Positions 24,820 to 33,661 of a stretch of 64,000 nucleotides of DNA are shown in pieces. Every line of letters starts with the position of its first letter. Positions within the stretch are counted from its first letter, which is position 1. The stretch comes from Verrucomicrobiota bacterium (GTDB lineage: Bacteria; Verrucomicrobiota; Verrucomicrobiia; Opitutales; Opitutaceae). The stretch lies in NCBI GenBank assembly GCA_019136515.1, contig JAGVUB010000157.1, positions 1 through 64,000 on the forward strand, read 5' to 3'. Position numbers and translations under genes: made by a program. The notes beneath the pieces are model-generated. The model was not told where the DNA came from and made no database searches. It saw only the letters and a program-made list of their open reading frames with translations.

Positions 24820-26199
24820 ATGAAAATCCTCTACTACGACTGCTCCGCCGGCATCTCCGGCGACATGCACCTCGGCGCGATGGTCGACCTCGGCGTGCCG
24901 CCCGAACACCTCGAAGCCGAGCTGAAGAAGCTCGGTCTGCCCGGCTGGCGCCTGCGCTTCACCCGCAATTCCCGCAAAGGCATCGGCGGCACCCGCGCCG
25001 ATGTGCTGCTCGATGGCGAGCCCGATCCGCTCGCCGGCTCGACCGTGGCGCAGGCGTCCCTGCCTGCGGTCCTTGGCTCCGCCGCCCCTGTAGCCGGCCT
25101 CCCGGGCACAACCACCTTCACTCCAGTCGCCAAACTCCACGCACCGCTCGTCCCCGGTCACGAGCCGCACGAGCACCGCAATCACCGCGACATCGTCGCG
25201 CTCATCGAACGCAGCGCGCTGCCCGACGGCACCAAGCGCCGCGCCCTCGCCATCTTCGCCCGCCTCGCCGAGGCCGAGGCCAAGATCCACGGCGTGCCCG
25301 TCGCCGAGGTCGGTTTCCACGAAGTCGGCGCCGTCGACTCCATCGTCGACATCGTCGCCGCCGCGATCGCGCTCGAATGGCTCCAGCCCGACCGCGTCCT
25401 CGTCTCCACCATCGAGCTCGGCGGCGGTTTTGTGAAATGCGCCCACGGCCGCCTCGCCGTGCCCGCCCCCGCCACCGCCGACCTCCTGCGCGGCGCGCCC
25501 ACGCGGCTCGGCACCGTGCCGTTCGAGGCCACCACGCCCACCGGCGCCGCCATCCTCGCGGCCAGCGCCACCGAGTTCACCGACCGCACCGATTTCACCA
25601 TCGAGCGCATCGGCTACGGTATCGGCCACAAGGACGGCCCGATCCCGAACATCCTCCGCGTCTTCTTTGGCACAGCCAAACCCTCCGACATGTCCTCCAA
25701 AGCGCTACGCGCGAAGGAGGAAGCTTCAGCGAGGGAGGGCTCCGTCCCGCACGAGACCGCCGTCGTCCTGGAGTGCAACCTCGACGACATGACCGGCGAG
25801 ACCGCCGGCTACGTTCTGGAGAAACTCCTCGCCGCCGGCGCTTCCGACGCGTGGCTCACGCCCATCGTCATGAAGAAGTCGCGCCCAGCCCTGACGCTCT
25901 CCGTGCTCTGCCCGCCCGCCCAGGAGGCCGCGCTCGCCGAGCTGATCCTGCGCGAAACGACCACCTTCGGCCTACGCCGCCGCGAAGTCGGCAAACTTGC
26001 CCTCGAGCGCACCATCGAGGAAGTCGTCACCTCGCTCGGCCCGGTGCGAGTGAAGACCGCCTTTCTCGACGGCCGCCCGCTGAAATCAAAACTCGAGCAC
26101 GACGATCTCCGCCGTCTCGCCGAAACCCACAATGTTCCCCTCCGCGAAGTCGAGCGCCACATCCTCGCTGAGCTCGCCCAGCGCGAAACGAAGCCCTGA
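24820..26199 (+). CDS. larC: Nickel insertion protein LarC (nickel-pincer cofactor)
   Basis: LarC inserts nickel into the pincer nucleotide using CTP. The N-terminus has ILYYDCSAGISGDM, the family signature; HEVGAVDSIVDIV follows near residue 165, and LECNLDDMTGE marks the second domain, in one continuous frame (in some lactobacilli larC is split by a programmed frameshift). The product has 459 residues from ATG 24820 (467 from 24796). Two linkers are longer than usual and coincide with hairpin repeats: nt 25049-25068 (VAQASLPAV) and 25693-25721 (SSKALRAKEEA). So repeats were inserted in frame. It lies between larE and larB. Confidence 0.9.
   Translation: MKILYYDCSAGISGDMHLGAMVDLGVPPEHLEAELKKLGLPGWRLRFTRNSRKGIGGTRADVLLDGEPDPLAGSTVAQASLPAVLGSAAPVAGLPGTTTFTPVAKLHAPLVPGHEPHEHRNHRDIVALIERSALPDGTKRRALAIFARLAEAEAKIHGVPVAEVGFHEVGAVDSIVDIVAAAIALEWLQPDRVLVSTIELGGGFVKCAHGRLAVPAPATADLLRGAPTRLGTVPFEATTPTGAAILAASATEFTDRTDFTIERIGYGIGHKDGPIPNILRVFFGTAKPSDMSSKALRAKEEASAREGSVPHETAVVLECNLDDMTGETAGYVLEKLLAAGASDAWLTPIVMKKSRPALTLSVLCPPAQEAALAELILRETTTFGLRRREVGKLALERTIEEVVTSLGPVRVKTAFLDGRPLKSKLEHDDLRRLAETHNVPLREVERHILAELAQRETKP
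25049..25068. repeat. In-frame hairpin CGCAGGC/GCCTGCG in larC
   Basis: A 7-bp perfect stem with a 6-base loop lies in a variable linker of LarC. The encoded stretch VAQASLPAV is not part of the conserved LarC core, which supports insertion of a repeat. Confidence 0.5.
25693..25721. repeat. In-frame TCCTCC/GGAGGA hairpin in larC
   Basis: TCCTCC, AAA, GCGC-TAC-GCGC, GAA, GGAGGA form a double stem like the hairpin at the larE 3' end (24646-24673). It falls in the linker before the second LarC domain and leaves the frame open. Confidence 0.6.
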
Positions 26200-26496
26200 A
26201 CCGGATTGGACACAGAGGGCACAGAGGGCAGAGGAGAACACAGAGGAGCCACTCTCACCCACCCATCCAAACCGCCGTGCACACCCAGATGTCGCCCACT
26301 GAAGCACCTACGACAAACCTCTGACGCTCCGTGCCCTCCTCCGCCCTTCGTTCCCTTCGTTCCCTTCTGTCGTCCGCATCCGTTTTCGGCTTCTCTCCGT
26401 GCCCTCCTCCGCCTCCGTGTCCTCTGTGACCTGCCGGCATTTCCCGGTTTCTCCGGCCTCCTCGCTACTCACTACCCACTACTCGCTACTGCTTTC
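26200..26496. repeat. larC-larB spacer with three kinds of short repeats
   Basis: The spacer holds CACAGAGGGCACAGAGGGC-type words at 26209-26250, CCTTCGTTCCCTTCGTTCCC at about 26345-26368, CTCCGTGTCCTCTGTG at about 26410-26430, and CTACTCACTACCCACTACTC just before the larB start. The words can pair across the spacer. No gene is seen. Confidence 0.55.
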
Positions 26497-27249
26497 ATGA
26501 ACCGCGAAGCCCTCGCCCAGATCCTCGAACGTTACCGCACTGGCACCACCGATCTCGCCGCTGCGCTCGCGGAGTTGAAGGACTTCCCATCGGCAGACCT
26601 CGGTTACGCGCTCATCGACAACCACCGCGCGCTGCGCACCGGCCATCCCGAGGTGGTCTACTGCGCCGGCAAGACGCCCGCGCAGGTCCGCGGCATCCTC
26701 GAGCGCATGCTGGAGGGCCCGAACGCCATCCTCGCCACCCGCACCGAGCCCGCCCACTGGGAGGCCGCGCGCGACCTTTCGCCCACGCTCGTCCACGACC
26801 CAATCTCGCGCACCATCGTGCGCCGCCCCACCGCATCCGCGACTCCGCCGACCACCTACATCGCCATCGTCGCCGCCGGCACCTCCGATCTCCCCGTGGC
26901 CGAGGAGGCCGCGATCACCGCCGAGGTCTTCGGCAACCGCGTGGAGCGCGTGTACGATGTCGGTGTCGCCGGCCTGCACCGCCTGCTCGGCCGGTTGGAA
27001 AAGATCCGCGACGCCCGCGCCATCGTCGCCGTCGCCGGCATGGAAGGCGCGTTGCCCAGCGTGCTCGGCGGCCTCGTGGACAAACCCATCATCGCCGTGC
27101 CCACGAGCGTCGGCTACGGTGCGAGTTTCGGCGGCATCGCCGCGCTGCTCGCGATGCTCAACAGCTGCGCCCCCGGCGTCACCGTCGTGAACATCGACAA
27201 CGGTTTCGGCGCCGGCTACGCCGCCAGCACGATCAACCGGCTGGGGTGA
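26497..27249 (+). CDS. larB: Nickel-pincer cofactor biosynthesis carboxylase/hydrolase LarB
   Basis: LarB carboxylates nicotinic acid adenine dinucleotide at C5 and cleaves the phosphoanhydride, the first step of nickel-pincer nucleotide synthesis. The C-terminal half resembles PurE: IVAAGTSDLPVAEEA, GVAGLHRLLGRL, VAGMEGALPSVLGGL and PTSVGYGASFGG are the conserved blocks. The N-terminal part (YCAGKTPAQV) is the LarB-specific domain. Length 250 is normal. The start at 26497 follows directly on a repeat-rich spacer, so it is unclear whether larB shares a transcript with larE and larC. No larA or other user enzyme is in the window. Confidence 0.9.
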   Translation: MNREALAQILERYRTGTTDLAAALAELKDFPSADLGYALIDNHRALRTGHPEVVYCAGKTPAQVRGILERMLEGPNAILATRTEPAHWEAARDLSPTLVHDPISRTIVRRPTASATPPTTYIAIVAAGTSDLPVAEEAAITAEVFGNRVERVYDVGVAGLHRLLGRLEKIRDARAIVAVAGMEGALPSVLGGLVDKPIIAVPTSVGYGASFGGIAALLAMLNSCAPGVTVVNIDNGFGAGYAASTINRLG

Positions 27250-27273
27250 TCTTGGACTCGCAGGATTCCGATC

Positions 27274-28277
27274 CTAGCCAAGCGGAAGCTCGTCCTCGGT
27301 TCGCAGGCCGAGGTCCGACTGCCGTGGTTTGGCGGGAGGTTTTGCGGGAGCGACTGGTACGGAGGCTGGGGCCGGGGCGACGGTGGGAGACAGGGCGAAG
27401 GCGCCGGGCCAGCCGCCGTGTTTCTCGATGGCGGCGCCGATCTCGGCCATGAGGTGGATCGTCTCGTGCAGGGCGACGGCGACCTTGCGGTAGTGGGCGA
27501 TGTCGTCGGCGGAGAGGGTGCGGCCCTTGCGGTCCTTCAGCCACTTCTCGCAGACCTGGTAGCCGCCGACATGGAAATTCCAGACCGGCTCCGGCACGCC
27601 GGCGAAGCCGGTGGTGCGCGCCTTGTCGATCCACACCGTGCCGTCGGCGTAGGCGATCTTCTCGATCATGGTGTCCGCCGAGCCGACATACTCCGTGAGG
27701 TGGCGGTACCGGTAGGGCGAAGCCTTCGGCTGAGCCGCCCGCTGCGCCGAGGATAGTCGTGAAGGGTGCGGTCGAGGTGGCGAAGCTTGAGGGCGGTGTC
27801 GTGGGCGTCCCAGTCGAGCACGCGCAGGACGGGCAGCTCGGCCGGGTGGGCGGGATCGAGCGCGAAGTGGGCGACGGAGATTTCGCGGGCGTCGTCGGTG
27901 TCGCCGTAGGAGGAGATGAAGAGCAGGTCCTCGGGTTGCCAGGCGGTGCGGGCGGCCTTCGTGGGATCGGGTCGACGGCGAATGGAGAGCTCGCGCAGCA
28001 CGCGGCGCAGGAGCACGACCGGGAGTTTCTTCTTCTCGAAACTCACCCAGAACACGCCCCACGGCTGGCCGGCGGCGAGTGGGCGGAGCTGCTTGATCTC
28101 GCGGAAACCCACCTTGGCCTCGCGCGGCACGCCGAGTTCCTCGGGATCGTAATCGAAGGTGACGTCCTCCGCGGAGAGGTCGCCCACCCGCCAGTCGAGC
28201 TCCTCGCGAAGGTAGGCGAGGAGTTGGTCGAGGCGCTTGATGGCGCGGAAGCGGTCGGTGGGGGCAGGGGCGGGCAT
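27274..28277 (-). pseudogene. Remnant of Eco57I/ISP-type restriction-modification methylase
   Basis: Two pieces of one large enzyme are joined out of frame. The first 180 residues (from ATG 28277; DRFRAIKRLDQLLAYL, FVSFEKKKLPVV-like blocks, LLFISSYGDTDD) match the N-terminal domain of large type II/ISP methylase-nucleases. Near 27735 the frame breaks, and the other frame gives the far C-terminus of the same family (YRYRHLTEYVGS, NFHVGGYQVCEKWLKDRKG, HETIHLMAEI). The whole methylase core, many hundred residues, is missing. The gene is therefore dead and reflects decay of a defence locus that also left a helicase fragment at 30085-30216. Confidence 0.75.
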
Positions 28278-28286
28278 GGGGCGGCG

Positions 28287-28328
28287 GGCTAAAGGTCAGC
28301 GGCTAAAGGTCAGCGGCTAAAGGTCAGA
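28287..28328. repeat. Three tandem copies of a 14-bp unit
   Basis: GGCTAAAGGTCAGC occurs three times head to tail (third copy with one change at its end), in the spacer between the methylase remnant and the AlbA_2 gene. Confidence 0.75.
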
Positions 28329-28337
28329 ATCGGCTAT

Positions 28338-28437
28338 GCGGAGTTAGCTGTGGCACATATAACAAACTGTAAATCAATAACTTAAGCTTCTATGTGCCAT
28401 TCTCTATGTGCCAGAATCAATGCTTGTTGGCACATAG
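28338..28437. repeat. AT-rich tract with repeated TGGCACATA words
   Basis: The word TGGCACATA or its complement occurs four times in about 100 bases: two direct copies of CTATGTGCCA at 28390-28399 and 28404-28413, an inverted copy TGGCACATAG at 28428-28437 and a partial copy near 28341. The tract is much richer in AT than its surroundings and includes the end of the AlbA_2 gene. It looks like an insertion or recombination scar. Confidence 0.55.
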
Positions 28438-30056
28438 CGTTTAAGCGGAAACCAGCGAGCCCAGCGCCCGTTCCCGCGGCTCTCAACATAACCGTTGGCA
28501 CGGAGCTCCTCCAACAGGCGGTGCACAGAGCGAGACGAGAGCGCCGGTAGCACCTGAAGGAGATCTCCTTTGGGGGCACCGGCTTCGGCATTATCCCAAA
28601 GGTGCTTGAGGAGCAGCGCCTTGTTGGTCTCGTGGTCGAGGCCTTTGCGACGGGTGTAGGCGCCGGGCTCGCCGATGGCGGCATAGAGCTCTCGGGAGAG
28701 CAGGTAGCGCACACCCTTGCCGCGGCCGAGGGATTCAACGGCGCCAGCTTCGACCAGGCCAGGCATGCGCGCGAGGAGCGCCGGGGTGAGCGGGCGGTCG
28801 CGCTGGAGGGCGTCGAGTGCGAGGAAATCGTGGGTGGAGAACCGTGCGAGGCGCTCGTCGCCGAGGCGCTCGAGGAAGCGGATGAACGCGGGGTTCTGCA
28901 CGGTGCCGGCGAGGGTGAGCCGCACCTCGTGGCCGGCCGAGCCCGAGAAATCCGGAAGCGGCTTCGTCTGCCGGATGGCGCTTTCGATCATCAGGTTCAG
29001 GCCTTGGCCGGAGCGCTCGACGAGACCGGCTTTCGCGAGTGTTTCGGCGAGCCGGCGATTCCGGGGGTTCTGCTGGTCGGCGATATTCTCGGCGGTGATG
29101 CCGGGTGGGAAGCCGCCAGGACTCACGATCTCGAGGCGCCGACTGTACTGGCGGACGAAAACGGAGCCACCGAGCCGGTAGTCGCGATGGGCGACGGCAT
29201 TGAGGAGCGCCTCGCGGATGGCGACCTCGTCGAAGGTGGGGATGTCGTAGCGGAAGAAGTCGTCCTGGTAGCTCTGGCGGTCGTTGCGCAGGGCGATCTT
29301 CTGCCAGAGCGCATCGTGGTAGGCGAAGAAACCGTCGCGGTATTCCTCGCGATCCTGGGCCGGACCGGAGGCATCGGAGGAGCGGTATTCGAAGACGATC
29401 TCGGCCTGGGCGAGATGGCGGCCGAGGGCGGCGCGCGTGCCGAAGAGGATCAGTGCCGCGTAGCAAGGGCGGCCGTCGATCAGCAGCTCGGCGGCGGAGA
29501 GTGTCTCGGCGTCGTTCCAGGCGGCGATGCGAGGATTGCGGGCCTTGCGCGCCCAACGCTCGCGGAAAGTGGCGAGGCAGGCGGGCGAGAGATCGGAGAT
29601 GGCGGCACGGCTGGGCTCGGCGGAGAAATCGGGACCGGTCTCGGCAAAGATCGCGCGCAGCTCGGCATCGTCCATCGCGGCCAGATCGTCGCCGGCGCGT
29701 TTCAGGAAGCGGCCGTTGATGCTCCACGCTGTGCCGGGCAGCCGGGAGGGGACATGGGCAATCAGCACGCGTTTGCCGTCGTGGAGGTATTCTTCAACCG
29801 GGATGCGGTGACCGAGGCGCTGGTGCAGGCCGGCCTCGGTGCGCCCGGGCTCGGCGAAGGCGGTGGTGCCGAGGACGGTGCGTGGCCGCCGATCGGAGAC
29901 GCCCAAGACCATCCGGCCGCCGCCCTCGTTGGCCAACGCCACGCAGTAGTCGACGAGTTTCTCGAAATGGAAGCCGCCCGTGGCGGACTTGAACTCGATG
30001 TGGGTGCCCTCAGGAGCATCGAGCAGGCGGCGAAATTCTTCGGGCGTGGTCGACAT
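28404..30056 (-). CDS. AlbA_2/Schlafen-type ATP-binding protein with winged-helix C-terminus
   Basis: The 550-residue protein opens with an AlbA_2 (Schlafen-type) domain: GTHIEFKSATGGFHFEKLVDYCVALANEGGG is its conserved start in pieces, with KSA and ANEGGG as key motifs. The middle contains FDEVAIREALLNAVAHRDY, the HATPase-like block of this family, and the C-terminal part has winged-helix features (SSRSVHRLLEELRANGYV). Such proteins are found as regulators and in defence islands. Here it stands intact between two remnants of a restriction-type locus. The last residues come from an AT-rich repeated tract, so the natural C-terminus may have been lost. Confidence 0.8.
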   Translation of the reverse strand: MSTTPEEFRRLLDAPEGTHIEFKSATGGFHFEKLVDYCVALANEGGGRMVLGVSDRRPRTVLGTTAFAEPGRTEAGLHQRLGHRIPVEEYLHDGKRVLIAHVPSRLPGTAWSINGRFLKRAGDDLAAMDDAELRAIFAETGPDFSAEPSRAAISDLSPACLATFRERWARKARNPRIAAWNDAETLSAAELLIDGRPCYAALILFGTRAALGRHLAQAEIVFEYRSSDASGPAQDREEYRDGFFAYHDALWQKIALRNDRQSYQDDFFRYDIPTFDEVAIREALLNAVAHRDYRLGGSVFVRQYSRRLEIVSPGGFPPGITAENIADQQNPRNRRLAETLAKAGLVERSGQGLNLMIESAIRQTKPLPDFSGSAGHEVRLTLAGTVQNPAFIRFLERLGDERLARFSTHDFLALDALQRDRPLTPALLARMPGLVEAGAVESLGRGKGVRYLLSRELYAAIGEPGAYTRRKGLDHETNKALLLKHLWDNAEAGAPKGDLLQVLPALSSRSVHRLLEELRANGYVESRGNGRWARWFPLKRYVPTSIDSGT

Positions 30057-30084
30057 CAGGGCGGGGTGATCAATGCAGTTTCAT

Positions 30085-30216
30085 TCAACACTTGAAGACG
30101 GGGGCGACACCGAGCGGGGCCTGCACGCGGCGCAAGTAGTGCAGCCCATTCCAGCGCCCGTCGCTGTTGTCGACGATGAAGAGCTTTCCTCCGGCGGGGC
30201 TGGGCGGCGTGCTCAT
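30085..30216 (-). pseudogene. N-terminal fragment of a defence-locus helicase
   Basis: A 43-codon frame from ATG 30216 reads KLFIVDNSDGRWNGLHYLR and then loses similarity. This resembles the first residues of SNF2-like helicases encoded next to Eco57I-type methylases, where the start runs KLFIVDNSD-x2-W and continues with a Trp/Arg-rich helix. All helicase motifs are missing. It lies 28 bases upstream of the AlbA_2 gene on the same strand, in the order expected for helicase, AlbA_2 protein, methylase. Confidence 0.5.
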
Positions 30217-30289
30217 GGGTTTGCGACCGGGCGAGTAAATCGGGCGGCGGAGCAACCGACAAGCCGGCATCTCGGCCGATGGCCATCGC

Positions 30290-31207
30290 TCACTTCCCGC
30301 AGCACTTCTTGTGCTTCTTGCCGCTGCCGCAGGGGCAGGGATCGTTGCGACCGATCTTCGGCGGGGCGCGGAAGGGGACCGGAGGGGTCCACGGTTTGCG
30401 CTCGACGGCGGCGGGCGCCTCACCGGCCGCGATCGCCTTGTCCCGATCACGCACCCGGGCGCGTTCCGGCTTGAAGAAGTACCAGTGGCGCACCTTCTCC
30501 CAGGCGGTGCCGATCGTTTCGTCGAGACTGCGGGCTTCGTGCGCCGTGGGTGCGCCGGGCCGTAGGTGCTCCTCGGTGTACTCCGGTTCGAAGAAAGACG
30601 GATCGGCCAAACCGCGTTCGTAGAGCGCGAGGATGGTGTCGCGGATCTCGACAGCCCCGATCTGCACGGCGACATCGACCAACTGATTCGCGAACTCGGC
30701 GTCCTTCTCGGCGGCCGAATCAAGCCCTTGGGCGAGCCGTGAGAGCAGGGCCAGCAGCGCCTCGCGGGCGAATTGGCCCCGCTTCCAGAGTTTCGCAAGC
30801 GCATCGACGCCGGCCCCGCGGGCATAGGCATCGGCGGCCGCGTCTTCAACCAGGCCAAGCAACGGGGCCATGTCACCGCCGAAAGTCTGCACAAGCGCGC
30901 AGTCTGCGCCTTCGGTGATGGTGTCGCCCAACAACTTGTCGACCACGGCTCGCTCGAGCCGGAGGAGCGCGCACAGCGGGGCATGGGCGGCCGTGGCGCG
31001 GAACTCGGCGGCGAGGAAGAAGAGGAAACCGATGTAGCAACGCTCCCCATCCGCAGCAGCAGCCGGGTTCTCCAACACCCGCTCCAGACGGGCAACGATC
31101 AGCGGTGCCAGCTCTTCGCCCCGGCCGGTCGCGGCCTGCAGCGCATCGGCCACGCGTTGGGGATCGTCGCAACACACTTCATGGAGCAGCGCCTCAGGAT
31201 CGAGCAT
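30290..31207 (-). CDS. DUF1186 protein with C-terminal SEC-C motif
   Basis: The 305-residue protein is helical over most of its length, in the style of DUF1186 (repeats such as [19 protein letters not shown]). The C-terminus is a SEC-C zinc-binding motif, [18 protein letters not shown], the same motif that ends SecA; it binds zinc and can dock on SecB or ribosomes. A basic linker with [14 protein letters not shown] precedes it. The function is unknown. It lies 63 bases behind a DUF6880-like gene on the same strand and may be co-transcribed with it. Confidence 0.75.
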   Translation of the reverse strand: MLDPEALLHEVCCDDPQRVADALQAATGRGEELAPLIVARLERVLENPAAAADGERCYIGFLFFLAAEFRATAAHAPLCALLRLERAVVDKLLGDTITEGADCALVQTFGGDMAPLLGLVEDAAADAYARGAGVDALAKLWKRGQFAREALLALLSRLAQGLDSAAEKDAEFANQLVDVAVQIGAVEIRDTILALYERGLADPSFFEPEYTEEHLRPGAPTAHEARSLDETIGTAWEKVRHWYFFKPERARVRDRDKAIAAGEAPAAVERKPWTPPVPFRAPPKIGRNDPCPCGSGKKHKKCCGK

Positions 31208-31270
31208 GGGATAAGGAAGCGAGGACGGCCGGTGGGGTGCAACCGGCGATTCCGGACCGCAGGCGCCCCG

Positions 31271-32773
31271 TCAGTCGAGGTCATCCTCCTCGTCCGAGTC
31301 CTCCTCGGGCTCGTCGATTGGCTCGATGGCGCCAAGCTTGGCAAGGAGTTCGCGGCGGCGGGTTTGGGTCTGTGTCCAGCCGGCAGAGTCGTGGCGCTCC
31401 ACGGCGGCCCAGAACGCGGACTTGAGGCGGTGCGCGGTGCGGACCTGCTCGGCGTAGGTGGCGTGCGGGGTGAGCGGCTCCCAGGCGTCGATGCGCGGGG
31501 CGAGCTGGGCGAGCCGGTGCCAGTAGGCGGCGCCGTGGGGATAGGTCTTCGGTTGTTTGCGGGCGAGGATCGAGTCGAGCAGCGCGCGAAACAGCGCGGT
31601 GGCAGCGAGCGGATACGTGGTGGCGAACGTCTCGGCCAGCGGCAGCAGCTGGTCGTAGAAGCCGCCGTTCAACGCCTTCGCCCGCGCGACCGCGATGCGG
31701 GCGGCCTCGGCCGGTTCGTCAAGGGCGATGAAGAAACGCATCGCGGCGATCACGTCGGCCTCGCACGTACGGACAAATTCGCAGGCTTCGGCGCGGCGGG
31801 CGGTGTGTTCCTGTTCCGGGGTGACCGCGAGGGCTTCGGCGAGGCGCTCCGCATTCGGTGCGGACCGGAAACGTTCCCAACGGATACGGCGCTCCTCCGT
31901 GGTGTCGCCCAAGGCCTTCGCGATGGCGGCGCGGGTCTCGTACCAGTCGCCCTCGACATGCCAGCAACCCTCGGGCGATTTCGGCAGGTGTTGCAGCGCC
32001 TCTTGCGGCCGGCCGGCGGAGAGGAAGAGACGGGCCACCTCCAGCGCGATGTTGGGCGCCTTGTCCCGGAGTCCGCCGTGGTAGGCGGCCTCGGCGAACA
32101 GATCGGGATCGCGGCGGGCGGCGGCGATGGCCTTGAGTCGCCAGGCTGCGCTGTCGGCATCCTTGCCACCGGCGGTCAGCATTTCGCGGAGTTTGGCGAC
32201 AACCCCATCCACCTCCGGAGCGGCCAGTCCGGTGACCATCAGGCGCGGGAGCTCGCCGCGACACCCGTAGCGATCACCCGCGATCAGCCGCTCCCAGGCC
32301 GGCAGCGCCTCGGCCGAGGGAACCTGTTTCGAGGCGGCCGCGAAGAGTTCGCAGGCCCGCCGAAACACCATGCCGAGCTCGCCGTAGGAGTCGTCGGCCG
32401 ACTCCATCGCGGCACTGTCGCGGCCGATGAAATCCGCGAGGGCGGCGAACGCCGCGGTCGGGGCCGCCGGCAGGAGTTCGCGTTCGATCAGGTCGAGCAC
32501 CTCGTCCAGCTCGGCGCCCAACGCGGCCGCCTCGTGCCAGCGGTACTTCGGCGCCTCCGCGAAGACTCTGGCCATGCGCTTCTCGATGCGTTGCGCCAGC
32601 GCGCCCACCGGCTTATGCGCGGCGAACAGGTCGAGCACTTGCCGCTGCACGCGCGGATCCTCCTCGGCAAGTCGGGCCACAAACGCGACGAGCCGCTCGG
32701 GCGGCAGTGCAGCCAGACGCTCTGCGAGGGAACGTCGCGAGGAATCGGAGGCGTTGCGCGCGGAGGGTTTCAC
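31271..32773 (-). CDS. DUF6880-like helical protein
   Basis: The 500-residue product is a soluble, all-helical protein with TPR-like sequence character (IALEVARLFLSAGRPQEALQHL is a typical stretch; WERLIAGDRYG another). It ends in a strongly acidic tail, EEDSDEEDDLD. Overall order and length resemble DUF6880 family proteins, whose function is unknown. The N-terminal 30 residues are Ser/Arg-rich (SARNASDSSRRSLAERLAAL). It is followed by a SEC-C protein gene on the same strand. Confidence 0.6.
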   Translation of the reverse strand: MKPSARNASDSSRRSLAERLAALPPERLVAFVARLAEEDPRVQRQVLDLFAAHKPVGALAQRIEKRMARVFAEAPKYRWHEAAALGAELDEVLDLIERELLPAAPTAAFAALADFIGRDSAAMESADDSYGELGMVFRRACELFAAASKQVPSAEALPAWERLIAGDRYGCRGELPRLMVTGLAAPEVDGVVAKLREMLTAGGKDADSAAWRLKAIAAARRDPDLFAEAAYHGGLRDKAPNIALEVARLFLSAGRPQEALQHLPKSPEGCWHVEGDWYETRAAIAKALGDTTEERRIRWERFRSAPNAERLAEALAVTPEQEHTARRAEACEFVRTCEADVIAAMRFFIALDEPAEAARIAVARAKALNGGFYDQLLPLAETFATTYPLAATALFRALLDSILARKQPKTYPHGAAYWHRLAQLAPRIDAWEPLTPHATYAEQVRTAHRLKSAFWAAVERHDSAGWTQTQTRRRELLAKLGAIEPIDEPEEDSDEEDDLD

Positions 32774-32878
32774 GGAGCGCGATAGTCAGCGCCGAGGAGC
32801 CGGCGGTCGAGTCTGCGCCTGTTGGGGATCAAGGCGGATTGCCTCCCCGTGGTGGCACCGCAAAGACTGGCACCGCAC

Positions 32879-33481
32879 ATGCCGGCCACCACCTCTCCGG
32901 CTCCGCTCGCCTACGAACTGCGCGTCACGCTCTCGGAGATTGCTCCCGAAATCTGGCGCACCGTACGGGTGCCGTCCGACATCCGCATGGATCGCCTGCA
33001 TGACGTGCTGCAGGCTGCCTTCGGCTGGACGAACTCGCATCTCCACCAGTTCATCATCGCCCGCAAAGGCGAAGCGCTGGTGCTCGTTGCCAACAAGAGC
33101 CAAGTCGACGCGGCATGGCCGGACGACAAAGCTTACCGGCGGGAGGAACGGCGGATCCGGTTGGATCGATTCCTCTCCCGGGTGGGCGAACGTCTGGTGT
33201 ACCTGTACGATTTCGGCGATTGTTGGGAGCACGTAGTGGAAGTTGTCGCGGTGCTGCCGCAAACTTCTCGCATGGGGGCTTCGCTCTGTCTCGACGGGGC
33301 GAGGGCGTGCCCGCCGGAGGACTGCGGGGGTGCTTACAGCTACGGCGATCTTCTCGAGGCGATCGACGATCCCGAACACGAAGACCACGTCTGCGCATTG
33401 CGGTGGGTTGGCGGAAAGTTCGATCCAGCGAGCTTCGACCTCGGCAAGACCGCGCGTGCGGTGGCGCTGGTGAAACTGTGA
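32879..33481 (+). CDS. Plasmid pRiA4b ORF-3 family protein
   Basis: From ATG 32879 the protein has 200 residues. It matches the pRiA4b ORF-3-like family: YELRVTLSEIAPEIWRTVRVP at the start, LHDVLQAAFGWTNSHLHQF after it, and LVYLYDFGDCWEHVV further on; the C-terminal part has the cysteine-containing ACPPEDCGG that normally follows. Function is unknown, and many plasmids and chromosomes carry it. The upstream in-frame Met at 32822 adds 19 residues that are not conserved. It diverges from the DUF6880-like gene. Confidence 0.82.
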   Translation: MPATTSPAPLAYELRVTLSEIAPEIWRTVRVPSDIRMDRLHDVLQAAFGWTNSHLHQFIIARKGEALVLVANKSQVDAAWPDDKAYRREERRIRLDRFLSRVGERLVYLYDFGDCWEHVVEVVAVLPQTSRMGASLCLDGARACPPEDCGGAYSYGDLLEAIDDPEHEDHVCALRWVGGKFDPASFDLGKTARAVALVKL

Positions 33482-33566
33482 CCGGCCGGCGCGGGCTGAA
33501 GCGCCGCGCCACGTCGAGTGGCCCCACGCACTCCAAGCTTGCCTCGCCCGCCCACGCCCTAGCCTC

Positions 33567-33621
<55 letters not shown>

Positions 33622-33661
33622 CGTTCTGCCTTCCGCATTCTTCCTTCTGCCTTTTCCGTCC

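Noticed and set aside
32870-32886. Sigma-54 promoter TGGCAC before the pRiA4b-like gene
   Set aside because: GG and GC have the right spacing, but the element overlaps the start codon, so it cannot drive this gene.
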